Positions 6,493 to 7,412 of a DNA stretch of 7,412 bases are shown here, piece by piece. How positions within the stretch are numbered: the stretch's first letter is position 1; each line of letters starts with the position of its first letter. A model generated the notes under the pieces. It was not told where the DNA came from and ran no database searches. It was given only the letters and a program-made list of their open reading frames with translations. A program made the translations under genes and the position numbers. Where the stretch lies: assembly GCA_937896265.1 (NCBI GenBank), contig CALBMD010000250.1, positions 1 through 7,412 on the forward strand, written 5' to 3'. The stretch is from an uncultured Pseudomonadota bacterium. Lineage in GTDB: Bacteria; Bdellovibrionota_B; Oligoflexia; Oligoflexales; Bog-1112.

Positions 6493-7182
6493 ATGAATCT
6501 TGGATTTTGGCTTGATTGCTGGCAACACGATAATATTCCTTTTCATCAGCAAAAAGTTGAGCCGTTACTTGAGAAGTATTTTGCTTGCAGTGAAAAGCTC
6601 TTTGCTAAAGATAAAAAGGTGTTTGTGCCTTTTTGCGGTAAAAGCCTTGATATGCTGTGGTTCGCCGATAAAGGCTATGAAGTCATAGGCAACGAGGTAA
6701 GCGCTATTGCTTGTGAGAGCTTTTTCCAAGAGCATAAAGCTAAATTAGGGCCTGTGCAAAAAGAATCTTCTGCAAAATTTATTCGTTACTTTGCTAAAAA
6801 TATTTCTATCTATTGCGGTGATTTTTATAATATGGAAGATAGCTATCTAGCTGATGTTGGTTTTGTCTATGATAGAGCTGCTCTTATTGCTTTGCCTCTG
6901 ACTGAGCGGCAAAAATATGCATCTCATTTTTTAAACATTCTTCCTAAGCAGATCTTGATGCTGGTGATCCTTCTTACTTATGATCAAACTAAGGCAAAAG
7001 GACCGGCTTTTTCTGTGACTTTTGAAGAATTAGCAGCTTTATACCCTGGTTTTAAGATCTCCTCTTTAGAAAGTAGCGATCGTTCTTTGCCTATAGATGC
7101 AAAAACTGCAGATGGCACGCCCCATTTACAAGCTGGTCTTTTGCGGACACAGTCCATTCATCTGCTAAATAGGCTTGAGTAG
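6493..7182 (+). CDS. tpm: Thiopurine S-methyltransferase family protein
   Basis: The 229-residue cytoplasmic enzyme has the TPMT layout: an N-terminal FWLDCW (5-10) and PFH (16-18), then the S-adenosylmethionine-binding VFVPFCGKSLDMLWFADKG (43-61) with acidic Glu68 after VIGN, ISIYCGDFYNM (104-114), and YDRAALIALP (126-135). The family methylates thiopurines, and in bacteria also selenium and tellurium compounds, using S-adenosylmethionine. The length is close to the usual 215-230. The start at 6493 follows GGAAAGG by five bases and opens with the family N-terminus; the ATG at 6457 would add 12 residues and lacks such a site. It begins 16 bp after the Bax1-like stop and is probably the last gene of the operon. 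Its natural substrate cannot be told from sequence. Confidence 0.9.
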   Translation: MNLGFWLDCWQHDNIPFHQQKVEPLLEKYFACSEKLFAKDKKVFVPFCGKSLDMLWFADKGYEVIGNEVSAIACESFFQEHKAKLGPVQKESSAKFIRYFAKNISIYCGDFYNMEDSYLADVGFVYDRAALIALPLTERQKYASHFLNILPKQILMLVILLTYDQTKAKGPAFSVTFEELAALYPGFKISSLESSDRSLPIDAKTADGTPHLQAGLLRTQSIHLLNRLE

Positions 7183-7197
7183 AGCCTAAGTCGGCTC
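7182..7197 (+). other. Small hairpin at the end of the operon
   Basis: GAGCC and GGCTC flank a six-base loop immediately at the methyltransferase stop codon. No T tract follows, so it is not a standard intrinsic terminator; it may protect the 3' end or belong to the repeat-like tail that follows. Confidence 0.3.
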
Positions 7198-7412
7198 AGG
7201 GATACGTCTGTGGCGCGAAAGCGCATAGGACAAGGCAACGGCCGCAAGGGACTAGCTTTGCATCGCAGATAAGTGTTTCCTCCAAAGGATCTTTGCTCGT
7301 TCTGACATCGAAGCAAAAAACGCTCTTTCACTCTTCTCTTGAGAATTTGTAATAGCGGCCTGGCATAAGACGGTGTTCTGGAGAGCTGCGCGCTCCCCAG
7401 ACCCCAGCGCCG
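7198..7412. other. GC-rich, hairpin-rich tail, no supported gene
   Basis: Base composition rises sharply after the operon. GCGC-GAAA-GCGC (7213-7224) is a perfect stem with a GNRA-type loop. TCTGGAGAGC (7377-7386) pairs with GCTCCCCAGA (7392-7401) with one mismatch around a five-base loop. GCGCT (7390-7394) and AGCGC (7406-7410) form another inverted pair that competes with it. Frames are open on both strands, as expected for GC-rich DNA, and none shows a start with a good ribosome-binding site or a recognisable product. It may be another repeat family or the edge of a structured RNA cut by the window end. Confidence 0.35.

Noticed and set aside
7198..7412. Open frames on both strands as a partial gene
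   Set aside because: No start with a ribosome-binding site and no recognisable product; openness on both strands is expected from the high GC.

Overview
The window looks like an accessory region of a Gram-negative bacterium of moderate-to-low GC (genes A/T-rich, roughly 40% GC by eye), probably host-associated. It holds two predicted secreted proteins, one with ankyrin repeats, decayed GIY-YIG nuclease genes embedded in dispersed palindromes, and an archaeal/eukaryal-type XPB helicase with a Bax1 (DUF790) nuclease. Amoeba-associated lineages such as environmental chlamydiae or Dependentiae would fit, but the sequence does not settle the taxon.

Layout. (1) 22-789: two copies of a GC-rich palindromic unit, each with 60-bp inverted arms, enclosing broken 3' remnants of a small single-domain GIY-YIG nuclease gene. 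(2) 900-3500, minus strand: a 251-residue secreted protein of unknown function and a 480-residue secreted ankyrin-repeat protein. About 400 bp between them carry two short same-frame coding-like relics. (3) 3501-3928: a divergent intergenic region with a strong minus-strand promoter for the ankyrin gene, a coding-like relic on the plus strand, a perfect 10-bp inverted repeat and a TATAAT box before the helicase. (4) 3929-7182, plus strand: a compact operon of XPB-type helicase, Bax1-type nuclease and thiopurine methyltransferase-family (TPMT) enzyme, with a 29-nt overlap and then a 16-nt gap. (5) 7183-7412: a GC-rich tail with several small hairpins and no convincing gene.

How the genes work together. 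XPB and Bax1 form a helicase-nuclease pair known from archaea and implicated in nucleotide excision repair. The overlapping stop and start here suggest coupled translation of the two subunits. The TPMT-like enzyme would detoxify by S-adenosylmethionine-dependent methylation, so the operon may combine DNA repair with xenobiotic or metalloid tolerance; that link is inference. The most unusual feature is the pair of palindromic units. Their arms differ between copies but stay complementary within each copy, and one arm supplies the reading frame for the C-terminal tail of the nuclease remnant.
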